Positions 16,661 to 26,600 of a stretch of 64,000 nt of DNA are shown here, in pieces. The translations under genes and the position numbers were made by a program. Each line of letters opens with the position of its first letter. The stretch's first letter is position 1. This DNA comes from CAYYNP01 sp964472545 (GTDB lineage Bacteria > Planctomycetota > Planctomycetia > Pirellulales > Thermoguttaceae): the NCBI GenBank assembly GCA_964472545.1, contig CAYYNP010000016.1, positions 1 through 64,000 on the forward strand, given 5' to 3'. The notes under the pieces were generated by a model. The model searched no databases, was not told the DNA's origin, and was given only the letters and a program-made list of their open reading frames with translations.

Positions 16661-18037
16661 TCAGTAGTGAATCGCCAGCGGGGGCTTCATGGATTGCGTC
16701 GTGTAGTTCGGATCGCGGTAGACGCCTTGAATCTTCTTGTTGAAGCGCCGGGCGTAGTAGCGGTAGCCGAGGTTCAGCGACAGCCAGAGCGGGAGGATCG
16801 ACCATGGGGCGCCGGTGGCACGGGTGGCTAAGGAGCGCCAGCGGTAGCTTTCTCGCCACGCCCGGGCGAGCCCTTCCTGTAGTTGCTCGGGACTCATCTG
16901 CTTCGGCCGGAAGACGACGTGTTCGGCGTCGAAGAGCGACCAGTTCTCGTGCAGCAGGCGTCCTTCGGCCTTCAGACGGTCGAACAACGCCGTGCCGGGA
17001 AACGGCGTAACGGCTGCGTAGCGAGGCAGGTCGATCTTCGCCCGATCGACGAACTCGACCGTCCGCTCGAAGACGCTCGGGTCGTCGTGGTCGAATCCAA
17101 AGACGAAACAACCCTGCACGCCGATGCCGTGACCGTGCAGCCGCTTGACGACCTCGGCGTAATTCCCCGCCCGATGAAACGGTTTGCCGGTGCCGTCGAG
17201 CGTATCCTGGCTGATCGACTCGAAGCCGATCAACAGCCCTCGGCAGCCGCTGGCGGCGGCCAGTTTCAACAACTCGGCGTCTTCGGCAATCCGCGTTGTG
17301 GCCAGCCCCACCCAACGCCGGCGCAGCGGGATCATCGCCCGATAGAGGGCCTTGGCGTGGGCGGCGTCTTCGACCGGGCTGAGATCGATGAACAGGACGT
17401 TACGGCCCTTGAGCGTATCAAGTTCGGCCACTACCTCGTCGATGGGGCGTTTCAGGTACGTGAACGGCCATGCCGCCGGCACGGCACAGAAATCGCACCG
17501 ATGCGGGCAGCCTCGCGTCGCCTCGACCGAATTGAGCGTGGCGTAGCGTCTTCGCACCAGCAGATCGCGCCGCGGCACGGGCAGCGCGGCCAGGTCGCCG
17601 ACCGGCATTTCGTAACGCGGCTGCATCCGGCCGGCGGCGAAGTCCCGCAGCAATTGTGGCCACGACCGTTCGGCATAGCCGATCACCACCGCGTCGGCAT
17701 GTTCGGCTGCCTCGTCGGGCATCAGCGTAGGATGCACACCGCCAAGCACAACGGTGTGTCCCTTCTCCCGAAGCCGATCGGCAATCGCGTAAGCCCGCGG
17801 TGCCGTGCCGGTGATCGCGGTGATGCCGACGATATCCGCGTCGAAATCCAAGTCCAACGGCACCGTGCCTTCATCTTGCAGCGTGATCTCGGCATCCAGC
17901 GGCCGGCCGTCGATCTCCTCCGGCACCAGCGCGGCCAGCGTCGTCAGCGTCAACGGCGCGTAGCGCAGCGACGTTTTGAAGATCCCGCGACGGTTGCGGT
18001 GGATCTCGCCGGCGGGTGAGAGGAGTTGGATTCTCAT
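16661..18037 (-). CDS. B12-binding-type radical SAM protein (cluster copy 2, divergent)
   Basis: The start is taken as ATG 18037 (MRIQLLSPAG), the usual beginning of the B12-binding fold; ATG 18049 would add MRRP. Residues 1-150 form the Rossmann-like domain with VVLGGVHPTLMPDEAAEHAD, and the radical SAM motif is C177xxxC181xxC184 (GCPHRCDFC). FIDLSPVEDAAHA replaces the VDDN segment of the other three copies, and the C-terminus differs, so this copy probably acts on a different substrate. Two hairpin elements separate it from the upstream membrane-protein gene and may end or attenuate the upstream transcript. Confidence 0.83.
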   Translation of the reverse strand: MRIQLLSPAGEIHRNRRGIFKTSLRYAPLTLTTLAALVPEEIDGRPLDAEITLQDEGTVPLDLDFDADIVGITAITGTAPRAYAIADRLREKGHTVVLGGVHPTLMPDEAAEHADAVVIGYAERSWPQLLRDFAAGRMQPRYEMPVGDLAALPVPRRDLLVRRRYATLNSVEATRGCPHRCDFCAVPAAWPFTYLKRPIDEVVAELDTLKGRNVLFIDLSPVEDAAHAKALYRAMIPLRRRWVGLATTRIAEDAELLKLAAASGCRGLLIGFESISQDTLDGTGKPFHRAGNYAEVVKRLHGHGIGVQGCFVFGFDHDDPSVFERTVEFVDRAKIDLPRYAAVTPFPGTALFDRLKAEGRLLHENWSLFDAEHVVFRPKQMSPEQLQEGLARAWRESYRWRSLATRATGAPWSILPLWLSLNLGYRYYARRFNKKIQGVYRDPNYTTQSMKPPLAIHY

Positions 18038-18062
18038 GGGGCGTCTCACGTTCGGTAGTATC

Positions 18063-18090
18063 TCCGCGAGATGTCACCACGTCTCGCGGA
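18063..18090. repeat. Hairpin TCCGCGAGA / TCTCGCGGA
   Basis: Perfect 9-base arms at 18063-18071 and 18082-18090 surround a 10-base loop; flanking GTAGT and ACTAC extend the symmetry imperfectly. It lies just upstream of radical SAM copy 2. Confidence 0.7.
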
Positions 18091-18106
18091 GCGAGACGAC
18101 TACTTT

Positions 18107-18181
18107 GGGTGGCCCCGACACTCTTGCGAACACGCGTTTCCGTATGGCCGCGTCCACTGCGCAAGAGTGTCCGGGCCACCC
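18107..18181. repeat. Inverted repeat downstream of the small membrane protein gene
   Basis: Arms of 22 bases at 18107-18128 and 18160-18181 pair at 21 positions around a 31-base loop. The element sits 21 bases after the stop at 18203 on the minus strand and could be a terminator or a mobile hairpin. Confidence 0.75.
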
Positions 18182-18202
18182 ACACGGCGAACTCGACTCG
18201 CT

Positions 18203-18634
18203 CTAACTACTCGGTTTCCCTCCCGCCAAAATCCTCAACACGAACAACCCGGCCCCCAACGCCCCGAAGAAGATCGCGTTGGTCACGTTCCGCGCCGTGC
18301 CAATATCGAACGCCGCGGCGATCTCCTCTTGAAACACCAGCCGCTGGGCGGCGCGAATCAACAGCAACGTGGCCAGGGCGAACACGATGATCGTATGCTT
18401 GCGGGGGTTCATCAGGGCAACCGCCGTCAGCATGCCCATCACGACCATGTACGCCCCCACGGGCCGCAGAATATACGTGAACTGCGGCGTCCAATCGATC
18501 TCTTTCGCCCCGTACCACGTCGCCGCCATCTCGGGGAAGCTGTGGACCAAGTTGATCCCCAGGCCGAGCGCGACATGCGACGCACAAATCAACAACAACA
18601 GCAACTGAAGTAGGCGATAACTCGTCTGTTTCAT
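18203..18634 (-). CDS. Hypothetical integral membrane protein
   Basis: A 143-residue protein with four hydrophobic segments (about residues 7-29, 53-72, 79-96 and 117-137) and no recognised motif. The start codon overlaps the stop of radical SAM copy 3 by four bases (ATGA), so it is translationally coupled to it. It may anchor a pathway product or enzymes at the membrane, or move a product; that is inferred from position only. Confidence 0.75.
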   Translation of the reverse strand: MKQTSYRLLQLLLLLICASHVALGLGINLVHSFPEMAATWYGAKEIDWTPQFTYILRPVGAYMVVMGMLTAVALMNPRKHTIIVFALATLLLIRAAQRLVFQEEIAAAFDIGTARNVTNAIFFGALGAGLFVLRILAGGKPSS

Positions 18635-20010
18635 GACGCTCTCCTGGAAACGGTTTCGGCGGATTCGCTACGTTCCCGCAGCCCGAAACGCATCCCTTGC
18701 TTCTTGAACGTCTCTCTGCGGAAGAGCGGATTATATCGCAGATAGACGCCCAGGCGATAGAGAGAACGCATGTTCGTCTTGAAGTCGAACGCCCGGCGGA
18801 CGATCGACCCGAAGCCGTTGAACCGCTTGCGGGCGGCGAAACAGGCCTCGGTCAGCGCCTCCGGCGACATCCGCCCCGGGCGAAATGCCGCGTGGTTGAA
18901 GCGATAGTCCGGATGCAGCCACCAGCGGCCGTCGTAGAGCAGACGCCCTTCGCGCCGCAAGTTTTCGTACAACGGCGTGCCCGGATAGGGCATCAAGATG
19001 TTGAACGCGGCGAAACAGAACTTGCTTTCCACGGCGAATTCGACCGTACGCTGAATCGACTCCGGCGTGTCGTGGTCGTAGCCGAGCGTGAAGGCGGCCC
19101 AGAGTTGCAGGCCGTAGTCCCGGATGATCCTAAGCGGCTCGGCATAGTCGCCGCCGCTTCCCAGCCCTTTCAAGCTCGGAGTCTTGCGCACCGAACGGAG
19201 ATTCTCTTCGCCGAGCGACTCGAAGCCGACCACGTGGCCCAAACACCCGCTGCGGACCATCAGGTCCATCAGCTCGCGGTCTTCGGTCATGTCGATGCTG
19301 GCCTGCGACACCCAGCGGATGCGCAGCGGGATCAACTCGCGGCAGAGGATCTTGGCGGCCTCGCGGTGGGAGAGGATGTTGTCGTCGACGAAGAACAGCA
19401 GCCGGCGGTCTTGCGACTCGATCTCTTCGACGACCTCGCGCACGCGGCGGCGGTACTGGGTTTTGTTGAAGTACGCGCTGATCGCGCAGAACGTACAGCC
19501 GTAGCGGCAACCCCGGCTGTATTGCAGCAGGCTGATCGGCAGGTAGCCCTTGCCGCGGAAGAGATCGCGGCGAGTGAGTGTGCCCGGTTGGGGCGTGCCG
19601 ACGTCGGCCCGATAGCGCGGCTGCAATCGTCCGCGGCGGCAATCGTCGAGTGCCTGGTGCCAGAGGAACTCCGCGTCGCCGGTGTAGACCGAGTCGGCGT
19701 GCTCGGCCACTTCCTGCGGCGCCAGCGTCGGGTGCATCCCACCCATGATCACCGGTACGCCGCGGCGGCGATACTCGCGGCCGATCTCATACGCACGCCG
19801 GGCAGTGAACGTCTCGACGGTAATCGCCGCCAGATCGGTCGGCTCGTCGAAGGGGATCGACTCCATGCGGTCGTCGACCAGCGCCAGCTCGACGTCCGGC
19901 GGCGTGAGCGCGGCCAGCACGCCGAGTTGCAGCGGTTCCATCCGCCCTTCGTCGATGTACGGACCGTCGGCCATCCGCCCGATGTTCGGTTTGATCAGAG
20001 TGACTTTCAT
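18631..20010 (-). CDS. B12-binding-type radical SAM protein (cluster copy 3)
   Basis: This 459-residue paralogue starts at ATG 20010 (MKVTLIKPNIGRMADG), overlapping the stop of copy 4 by four bases. The longer frame up to 20658 is antisense-like shadow of copy 4. It has the B12-type Rossmann domain with VIMGGMHPTLAPQEV, the motif C168xxxC172xxC175 in SRGCRYGCTFC, FFVDDNI, GFESLGEENL and TLGYDHDTPES, then the DUF4070-like tail shared with copies 1 and 4. It is probably an iron-sulfur enzyme acting on the same class of substrate as those copies. Confidence 0.85.
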   Translation of the reverse strand: MKVTLIKPNIGRMADGPYIDEGRMEPLQLGVLAALTPPDVELALVDDRMESIPFDEPTDLAAITVETFTARRAYEIGREYRRRGVPVIMGGMHPTLAPQEVAEHADSVYTGDAEFLWHQALDDCRRGRLQPRYRADVGTPQPGTLTRRDLFRGKGYLPISLLQYSRGCRYGCTFCAISAYFNKTQYRRRVREVVEEIESQDRRLLFFVDDNILSHREAAKILCRELIPLRIRWVSQASIDMTEDRELMDLMVRSGCLGHVVGFESLGEENLRSVRKTPSLKGLGSGGDYAEPLRIIRDYGLQLWAAFTLGYDHDTPESIQRTVEFAVESKFCFAAFNILMPYPGTPLYENLRREGRLLYDGRWWLHPDYRFNHAAFRPGRMSPEALTEACFAARKRFNGFGSIVRRAFDFKTNMRSLYRLGVYLRYNPLFRRETFKKQGMRFGLRERSESAETVSRRAS

Positions 20011-21344
20011 GCGGGCTGCTCCACTGGTTCCAGCGGCGTATCGTCGCCCAGCGGTAGGCCTTGCTTGCGGTGGATCTCGCGCCGCGAGATCAAGTTCGCC
20101 GCCAAGAACAGGCCCAAACGCCAGGGGCTGCGGCAGTTCGTCTTGAAGTCCAGCGCCCGGCGGAAGATGGCTCCGTAGCGATTGAACTTCAGCCGAGCGC
20201 GATAGCACCCGTCGGTCAACTGCTCGGCGGTCATGCCGCGGGGATGGAACATGGCCCGGCCGTAGCGATACGTCGGGTCGAGCCACCAGCGGTCGTAAAT
20301 CAACCGCCCTTCGTCTTCCAAGCGTCGATACAGCGGCGTGCCCGGCGTGGGCGTCAACGGGTTGAAATTGGCCAGGCAGAACCGGTTGCGCAGGGCGAAA
20401 TCGACGGCCGCGTCGAATGTCTCCGGCGTGTCGTGGTCGTAGCCGAAGACGAACGTGCCGTAAATCATGATGCCGTGATCTCGGAGCTTGCGGATCGCCG
20501 TGGCGTAATCGTCGTCGGTCGCGTTCCAGCCCTTGTTCATCTGCACGAGGTTTCGCCGGTCGAGCGACTCGAACCCGATGACCGCCACGCGGCAACCGCT
20601 CTGCTGCAACAGCTTCAGCAGCCGGTCGTGTCGGGCCACGTCGAGGCTTACCTGGCACGACCAGGAGATCTTCAGCGGGATCAACGCCCGGCAGAACTCT
20701 TCGGCCTGGGCCACGTCGGCGAAGAGGTTGTCGTCGACGATGAACAGATTGCGGCTCTCGATCGCCTCGATTTCGGCCGCCACTTCCTCAACGGGGCGCT
20801 GGCGCAGCGTGTTCCCGTAGAAGGCGTGGATCGAGCAGAAATCGCAGGCGAAGCGGCATCCCCGGCCGAATTGCACCGGGACGACCGGCGCATAGCGTTT
20901 TCCGCGGAAGATCCTCCGATCCGGCGTGGCGTCTGTCAGAGGCGGCTGCCCCTGCTGTCGGTAGACCTCCCGCAAAGTGCCGGCATCGGCGTCCTTAACT
21001 ACTTGTGGCCAAAGCCCTTCCGCGTCACCGGCCACCACCGCGTCGGCGTGCTGCAAGGCCTCGTCCGGTAGAAACGTCGGGTGGAACCCCCCCATGATGA
21101 CCTGCACGCCGCGGCGGCGAAAGCGGCCGGCAATCTGATAGGCGTTGCGGGCCGTGTACGTTTCGACGGTGATCGCCACCAGATCGGTCGGATCGTCGTA
21201 CGGGATCGGCTCCAGACGCTCGTCGACCAGATGCAGGTCGGCTTTCGGGGGGGTCTGGCTGGCTAATATGGAGAATACCAACGGCTGCATCGCGTCGCTG
21301 GAACGGATGCCGGTCAGATTCGGCCGTATAAAGGTGATCTTCAA
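20007..21344 (-). CDS. B12-binding-type radical SAM protein (cluster copy 4, first gene)
   Basis: This 445-residue protein starts MKITFIRPNLTGIRSSDAM and is the first gene of the chain 4-3-membrane protein with ATGA overlaps at both junctions. It carries VIMGGFHPTFLPDEAL, the motif C163xxxC167xxC170 (GCRFACDFC), FIVDDNL, GFESLDRRNL and VFGYDHDTPET, then the DUF4070-like tail. It is a close paralogue of copies 1 and 3. A promoter is expected in 21345-21467 but no clear consensus is visible there. Confidence 0.85.
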   Translation of the reverse strand: MKITFIRPNLTGIRSSDAMQPLVFSILASQTPPKADLHLVDERLEPIPYDDPTDLVAITVETYTARNAYQIAGRFRRRGVQVIMGGFHPTFLPDEALQHADAVVAGDAEGLWPQVVKDADAGTLREVYRQQGQPPLTDATPDRRIFRGKRYAPVVPVQFGRGCRFACDFCSIHAFYGNTLRQRPVEEVAAEIEAIESRNLFIVDDNLFADVAQAEEFCRALIPLKISWSCQVSLDVARHDRLLKLLQQSGCRVAVIGFESLDRRNLVQMNKGWNATDDDYATAIRKLRDHGIMIYGTFVFGYDHDTPETFDAAVDFALRNRFCLANFNPLTPTPGTPLYRRLEDEGRLIYDRWWLDPTYRYGRAMFHPRGMTAEQLTDGCYRARLKFNRYGAIFRRALDFKTNCRSPWRLGLFLAANLISRREIHRKQGLPLGDDTPLEPVEQPA

Positions 21345-21467
21345 CGCACTGGACCGTGAGCATCAACGGGCGCCGGCGATCGGCCGGGAGCCTCAGCCGT
21401 CGCCGGCGCGGAAAAACTGCTCCCTCCGAGAAGCAAGGCTCGCCGGCCGACGGAATATAACGCGCCG

Positions 21468-23480
21468 TTAGTCGCTGGAAATAGTCGGCTTTCCTTCAGC
21501 ACCCGCCGCGGCATAGATCGCACGGGCTCTCTCGAGTTGCCTCGGCTCGACACCTCGAACGGCCAACGGCCGCGGCGCCAGCATCCCCAGCACTTCCGGC
21601 ACATTGCAAACCCGCAAGACATTGAGAAACTGCGGGGCGCCCTCGTCCATGTGCGTAAGCGGCGGGGTGCCCAACGTCACGCCGGAGATATCCTCCTCCC
21701 ACAGCGCCGCATAGGCCGCCAACACGCCGGAGGCTCCCTGGCCGGCAACGTGAACGGGGAGTTCTTCACCATGTTTCGCGCGAAGGTATCGGGCCGCCGC
21801 GATCACGTCCCACACGCGCCCGGTGTCGACCGTACGCCCCAGCAGCACGTGCGACCGCTCGACGTAGTTCGGCGGGTCCTTTCGCGTCCAGCGCGTGCGT
21901 CCGATTCCCCGCGGCTCGACGATGTACGTCAGATCGGCCGTTTCGTGTACGTCGTGGGCGAATTTGGTGATCGGTACGTCGTCGGCGGCGTCGCGGACGA
22001 TCAACAGCACGCGATCTGACTTTATCGTCGGTTTGAAAACGCCGACGGTCTCCAGGCCGACCTCGATGCCGGGTTCCGTTTCCAGCCGAGCGTATTCGCT
22101 GTCGACCTGCCTAAGGAGTGTCGCCGCTGGAACCCGCTCGGGAAAGCAACCGAACGCAACGCGCCGCAACTCCTTCAGCAACGACGCCTTCCACGCCTTG
22201 AACTCGTTTCGTTTGGGCAACTTCACCTTCGCCACGGGCACGAAGTGCCGATCGATCGTGGTGTTCAATTCGTCGTCGGGCAGCTCGTCGTCTTCGGGAA
22301 AGACACGCAGCTTCTCCGGCGCGATCGGACACTCCCGTTGGTCGCCGCGGCCGGTCACCAGGTCGACCTCGCTGTCGTCGACCACACGCGGATCGCCCTT
22401 GAGATGCATGTTGATAAACCGATAGGCCGCTTGCCGCAGGTCTTGGCGGTAAGCATGGCCGCCCATGCTGACCACGGCATCGACTTGATCGCCCTGTCCG
22501 TAAAGGCTGTAGACGCGTTCCAGGCGATTGATCACACGGTCGTTGGCGTCCATCGGGAAGATGCGGTCGTGGTCGCTGTTGGCAAAGAGCATTGCCCGGG
22601 GAGCCACCAGGGCGGCAATGCGGGTCCAGGGCCAGCGAAACGTGTTGTAGAGAAACATGCAATCGCAATGGCCGTTGATCACGCGGTTGGAAACGTAGGA
22701 GGGCAGATCGGCCATTCCGCTGACCGGCACGGCCGCCTTGACGCGCGGATCGGCCGCGGCAATCCAGAACGTGGCCGCCCCACCGCCGCTGATGCCGGTC
22801 ACGGCGATCCGCTGCGGATCGACGTCCGGCCGGCTCGTAAGGTAATCGATGCCGCGGATGCCGTTGAGACACTCGACGCCCGCCGGCGTGTAGCCGCGGG
22901 AGTGCCACCACCAGCGGCCTTCACGATAGGTGCCGTGATGGATTGCGCCGATCTCGCCGAGTTGCAGCGAATCGACGACCAGGCAGATGTATCCATGCCG
23001 GGCGAACCAGATGCCGTGCGACTGGTAGGCCGTCTTGTTGCCGTTGCGGCCGCAATAGGAATGGCCGCAGACGTAAAACACGGCGGGCAACCGGCGGCCC
23101 TTTTCGATCTTGGCTGGGCGGTACAGATTTCCGGTGACGTACAACCCCGGTCGGCTCTGATAGTGCAGCATGTCGACCGTGTAGCCGTTCCCGGAGAGCG
23201 TGTCGGTGACGGTGGCCTTCAGCGGCGACTTGGGTGGCATGGGCTCCAGCCCCAGCATGTGGAAATACTCCTGCTGATACCGGCCTCGCTGCTCGAGCCA
23301 GTCTCCCGGCTCTTCGATGTCATCGAGAAACGCGCCATGGATCTTCTCGGCCTCGCCGGCGAGATACCGCTGGATCATGGCGTCGCCCGGCGCGTCGCGA
23401 TCGGCCGTGCCGTACGGCTGGGCAATCGATTCACGCGCGACGGCGAGCGCCGCCAGTACGATCAACACGTGGATTCGCAT
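21468..23480 (-). CDS. Secreted double alpha/beta-hydrolase (acetylxylan-esterase-like)
   Basis: The start ATG 23480 has AAGGAG 8 bases upstream and gives a signal peptide (MRIHVLIVLAALAVARESIAQ); the frame continues to 23942 but that is shadow. The first domain (about 60-400) is an acetylxylan-esterase/dienelactone-hydrolase-like alpha/beta hydrolase with nucleophile elbow GISGGG (Ser 231), DPRVKAAVPVSG and SDHDRIFPMD supplying the late Asp. The second domain (about 480-670) looks like another alpha/beta hydrolase, but the elbow reads GQGASG with Gly at the nucleophile position, so it is probably inactive. A role in polysaccharide deacetylation in the periplasm or outside the cell fits planctomycete sulfated-glycan use; the substrate is unknown. 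Confidence 0.8.
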   Translation of the reverse strand: MRIHVLIVLAALAVARESIAQPYGTADRDAPGDAMIQRYLAGEAEKIHGAFLDDIEEPGDWLEQRGRYQQEYFHMLGLEPMPPKSPLKATVTDTLSGNGYTVDMLHYQSRPGLYVTGNLYRPAKIEKGRRLPAVFYVCGHSYCGRNGNKTAYQSHGIWFARHGYICLVVDSLQLGEIGAIHHGTYREGRWWWHSRGYTPAGVECLNGIRGIDYLTSRPDVDPQRIAVTGISGGGAATFWIAAADPRVKAAVPVSGMADLPSYVSNRVINGHCDCMFLYNTFRWPWTRIAALVAPRAMLFANSDHDRIFPMDANDRVINRLERVYSLYGQGDQVDAVVSMGGHAYRQDLRQAAYRFINMHLKGDPRVVDDSEVDLVTGRGDQRECPIAPEKLRVFPEDDELPDDELNTTIDRHFVPVAKVKLPKRNEFKAWKASLLKELRRVAFGCFPERVPAATLLRQVDSEYARLETEPGIEVGLETVGVFKPTIKSDRVLLIVRDAADDVPITKFAHDVHETADLTYIVEPRGIGRTRWTRKDPPNYVERSHVLLGRTVDTGRVWDVIAAARYLRAKHGEELPVHVAGQGASGVLAAYAALWEEDISGVTLGTPPLTHMDEGAPQFLNVLRVCNVPEVLGMLAPRPLAVRGVEPRQLERARAIYAAAGAEGKPTISSD

Positions 23481-23518
23481 CGGCTTGTCTCCTTGCTGTC
23501 GAGGTCTCGTGAGGCCCC

Positions 23519-23616
23519 GTGGCGTAAGCTTCCAGCTTGCGATTGCATGCTCGGGTGGCGTGAGCTTCCAGCTTGCGTTTGTCCCGGGAGTTCTATCGGC
23601 AAGCAAGATGCTTGCC
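23519..23616. repeat. Direct 23-base repeats and an adjoining hairpin
   Basis: A 23-base sequence at 23519-23541 recurs at 23555-23577 with one mismatch. It is followed by the hairpin GGCAAGCA-AGA-TGCTTGCC at 23598-23616. The hairpin lies 10 bases after the stop of the PQQ gene, so it may terminate that transcript. Confidence 0.7.
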
Positions 23617-23626
23617 CCACTTGCCG

Positions 23627-26600
23627 TCACTCCCCAAAACAGATCAACGCCCCGTCCTGCGCGGCCAGATAGACGCGGCCTTCGGTGGCGGCCATGCCGT
23701 CGAACACCGGCGGATGGGTCAGTTCGTATTCGGCCAGCCGGCGGCCGTCGGCGGTCGAAACGGCCCACAATCGGCCGCCCTTCTTGCCCTGCCAGGCGGC
23801 CAGGGCGTCTTCGGGGTGCTCCAACTCGAGAGCGCTTTCGCCGACGCCCTTGGTCTGCGTCAACTCCGGCGGACCGGCGATGAACATCGTCTCGCCAGCC
23901 ACGACCATCGCCCGGACGTAGAACGGCACTTGCACCGACCATCGCTCCTGACCGGCCGCGGCGGCCGTGGGACGATCCTGGGCGAAGAGCCGGTATTTCT
24001 CACCACCCCGCCACTGCCCCGTGTTGCCGCTGGGGTATTTGTCGCGGCCGTAGCCGAAGACGCGCTTCGCGTCGTACGAGAGAATCCTCCCGGAGGGCAC
24101 CTGGTTGCCGACCTTCCACCAGCCGCTCCAGTGCGAGACGAAGTGGTCGTTGAGCACCCAGTAGCCCCGATGCCACCAAGTGTCGTCTAACAGGCCTACC
24201 GGTGAGAAGAGATGCATCCCGGTGCCGGTTTCGTCGCCGGCTATTGGGTCCAACTTCACGTGCCGCATGTAGACGTCGCCGCCGTCGGCCACCAGGATGT
24301 CGCTCAGCGCGCCGCGAACGTCCTTGCGATCGCCGCCGGCCGGCTGCTGTTGGGTTTCGGGGTCAGGAGTGTACATCGTCGTCTCGTCCATTACGCGCCC
24401 GGTCGCCGGATCGAGCCGATAGAGCCGGATGCCGCCGTCGAGATACGAAGACCGGCCGGCGGCCACGACTAGCAGGTCTCGGTCGATCAACACGCTGCCA
24501 TGCACCGGCCAGACCGATTCGAGTTGTCCGTTGACGAACGTGAGCGATTCTTCCGGTGCGGCACGAAACCGCCAGTCCAATGTGCCGTCGTCGGCCCGCA
24601 GGGCGTAGACCCAGCCGTCGGCCGAGCCGAACAGTGCCGCGCCGCGATAGATCGTGGGCGGTGAATCGACGCGCCCGCCGGCGGTGAAACTCCACTGGAT
24701 CTCCCCGGACCATTCGTCCAGGGCATAGACCGTGTGTCGATCGATCGACGCCACGAAGACCCTGCCGCCGTTCGCCGTCACACCGGAAAGCCGGCCACCG
24801 ATGTCGGCACGCCAGGCCGTTTTCAGCGTAGCGGGCACGTTGGCCGGAGTCATCCCGCTGCGGGCGAAATCGTGCCGGTAGACGGGCCACGACGAATCGT
24901 CCCTTGCGCCTTCCGAGCCAACCGCCACTAGACTTCGAGCGAACGCCGGACCGCGCTGCAGACGTTTGCCACGCGCGGCGGGCTTGTCCGTCTTCGCCGC
25001 GGCGGGGGCCAACGCCCAAAGGCCGGCCAGCTTGGTCTTCATGTTGCAAGCGCACGAGTCGGGCGTAATGTAGAGCAGCCCGTTGGCCGGCATGATCCCG
25101 TATTGGCAGGTGCCGCGAATCCAGTGGTTTATCCAGGTGTCGCCGGAAGCGAGGCTCACGTACTGCACCCCCTGGTCGCCTCGCAGCAGAAAGCGGTCGG
25201 TCGCCTTGTTGCGATAGCAGCGGGCGTGCATGTATCCGCCGACCGCGGGCACCTGCCGCTTCACCTCGCCGGTGATCGGATCGGCGCCGCTCATCGCTTT
25301 GGCCCCGGTCCATACGAGTCCGTCGATTACGAACACGTCCGGCGGAGCGTTGTATCCCGGCCGGGCATTGCCGCTCCAAAGGACCTTGCCGTCTTTGGCG
25401 GCGTAGGCCACGATCTGCTTGAAGTCGGCGCAGTAGACGGCCGGACCGTGAGCCACGGTCGTCGGCGATTCCCAGCCCAACTCGTGGCCGGAAAGCGACA
25501 ACGCCATCTCGGCCCGCCAAAGCTGTTTGCCGGAGCCGATGTCGAGGCAGACGACCTGCCGGTTCGTCTGGTAGAACAGCCGCCCGTCGGCCGCAGCCAA
25601 GGAAGGATGCACAAACGGCTCGATCGACTCGCGCCAAAGCAGCTTGCCGGTTGTCGCGTCGGCCGCCACGATCGCCCGCTCGCCCGGGGCCGGCTTCAGG
25701 CCGCGGCGGATCTGCGAGTCTTCTTCCTTGGTGGTCTGCGGCCCCGTGTCGATCAACACCAGCAGGAGATCGCCAAGCCGCAGGATCTGTCGGGCATTGT
25801 CGGTGGCTTCGCAAGTGGCCAGCGTACGCCCGGTCGCGGCATCGAGGATGCTCACCGGCGCGTCGTGGCCGAGCGTGACGTAGACCCGGCCGTCTTCGGC
25901 CACTAGCCGGAAGGAAGTTTCCGCCGGACCGGACCGGAACCGCCGCAACTGATCCACCCACGCGGGAATCTCCCGGGTCCAAAGCACCACGCCGTTGAAC
26001 GCGTCGCGGGCGACCAACGACCACCGCGACGGGAAACGGACGTCGGCCCGGGGGGTGTCGTCGACGATGTAGAACAGCCGGCCACCGGTGGTCACGCAGC
26101 CGCTGAGGCTGGCGAGTTGTTCGTGGGCGCGGGCGAACTTCGGCTTGCCCAGCCACTTCAACCGCTGCGGCAAGTCGACCACCGAGTCGTGGGCCACGGC
26201 GTTGTTGTCCGGGCCGTGGAGGAAGTGCGTCCACTCGTCGATCTCCGCCGGCCATGGCTTGACGCGCTTCTGCCATCGACCGTCGCGTTTGAGGTAGGCT
26301 ACGCCGCCGGGGCAGAGCACCCGCATGATCTCTTCAGGGGAAACTCCTCCGGGATTCTCCGAGATCACAAGATTGGCCAGATCGTCGACGTACGGCAGGC
26401 GGTCGCCGGACAGCCGGTCGATGGTCACTTTGCCGTAGATGCCCTTCGACTTGACGTGCTCGCGAGCGGCCGCCACGTTGCGAGAATCGGCGTCGAGCGC
26501 GTGGACTAAGGTGCCCTCGGCGGCCCCCAGTGCGGCGGTCAGTTTCCCGTCGCCGCTGCCAAGGTGTACGATCAACCCGTTGCGGACGCCGGTTGCCGTG

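Noticed and set aside
20011..20658. Long N-terminal extension of radical SAM copy 3
   Set aside because: The residues are Pro/Arg/Gly-rich shadow of copy 4 in another frame; the conserved start MKVTLIKPN and an ATGA overlap mark the real start.
23481..23942. N-terminal extension of the secreted hydrolase frame
   Set aside because: It crosses repeats and the PQQ gene's 3' end; the ATG at 23480 has AAGGAG and starts a signal peptide.
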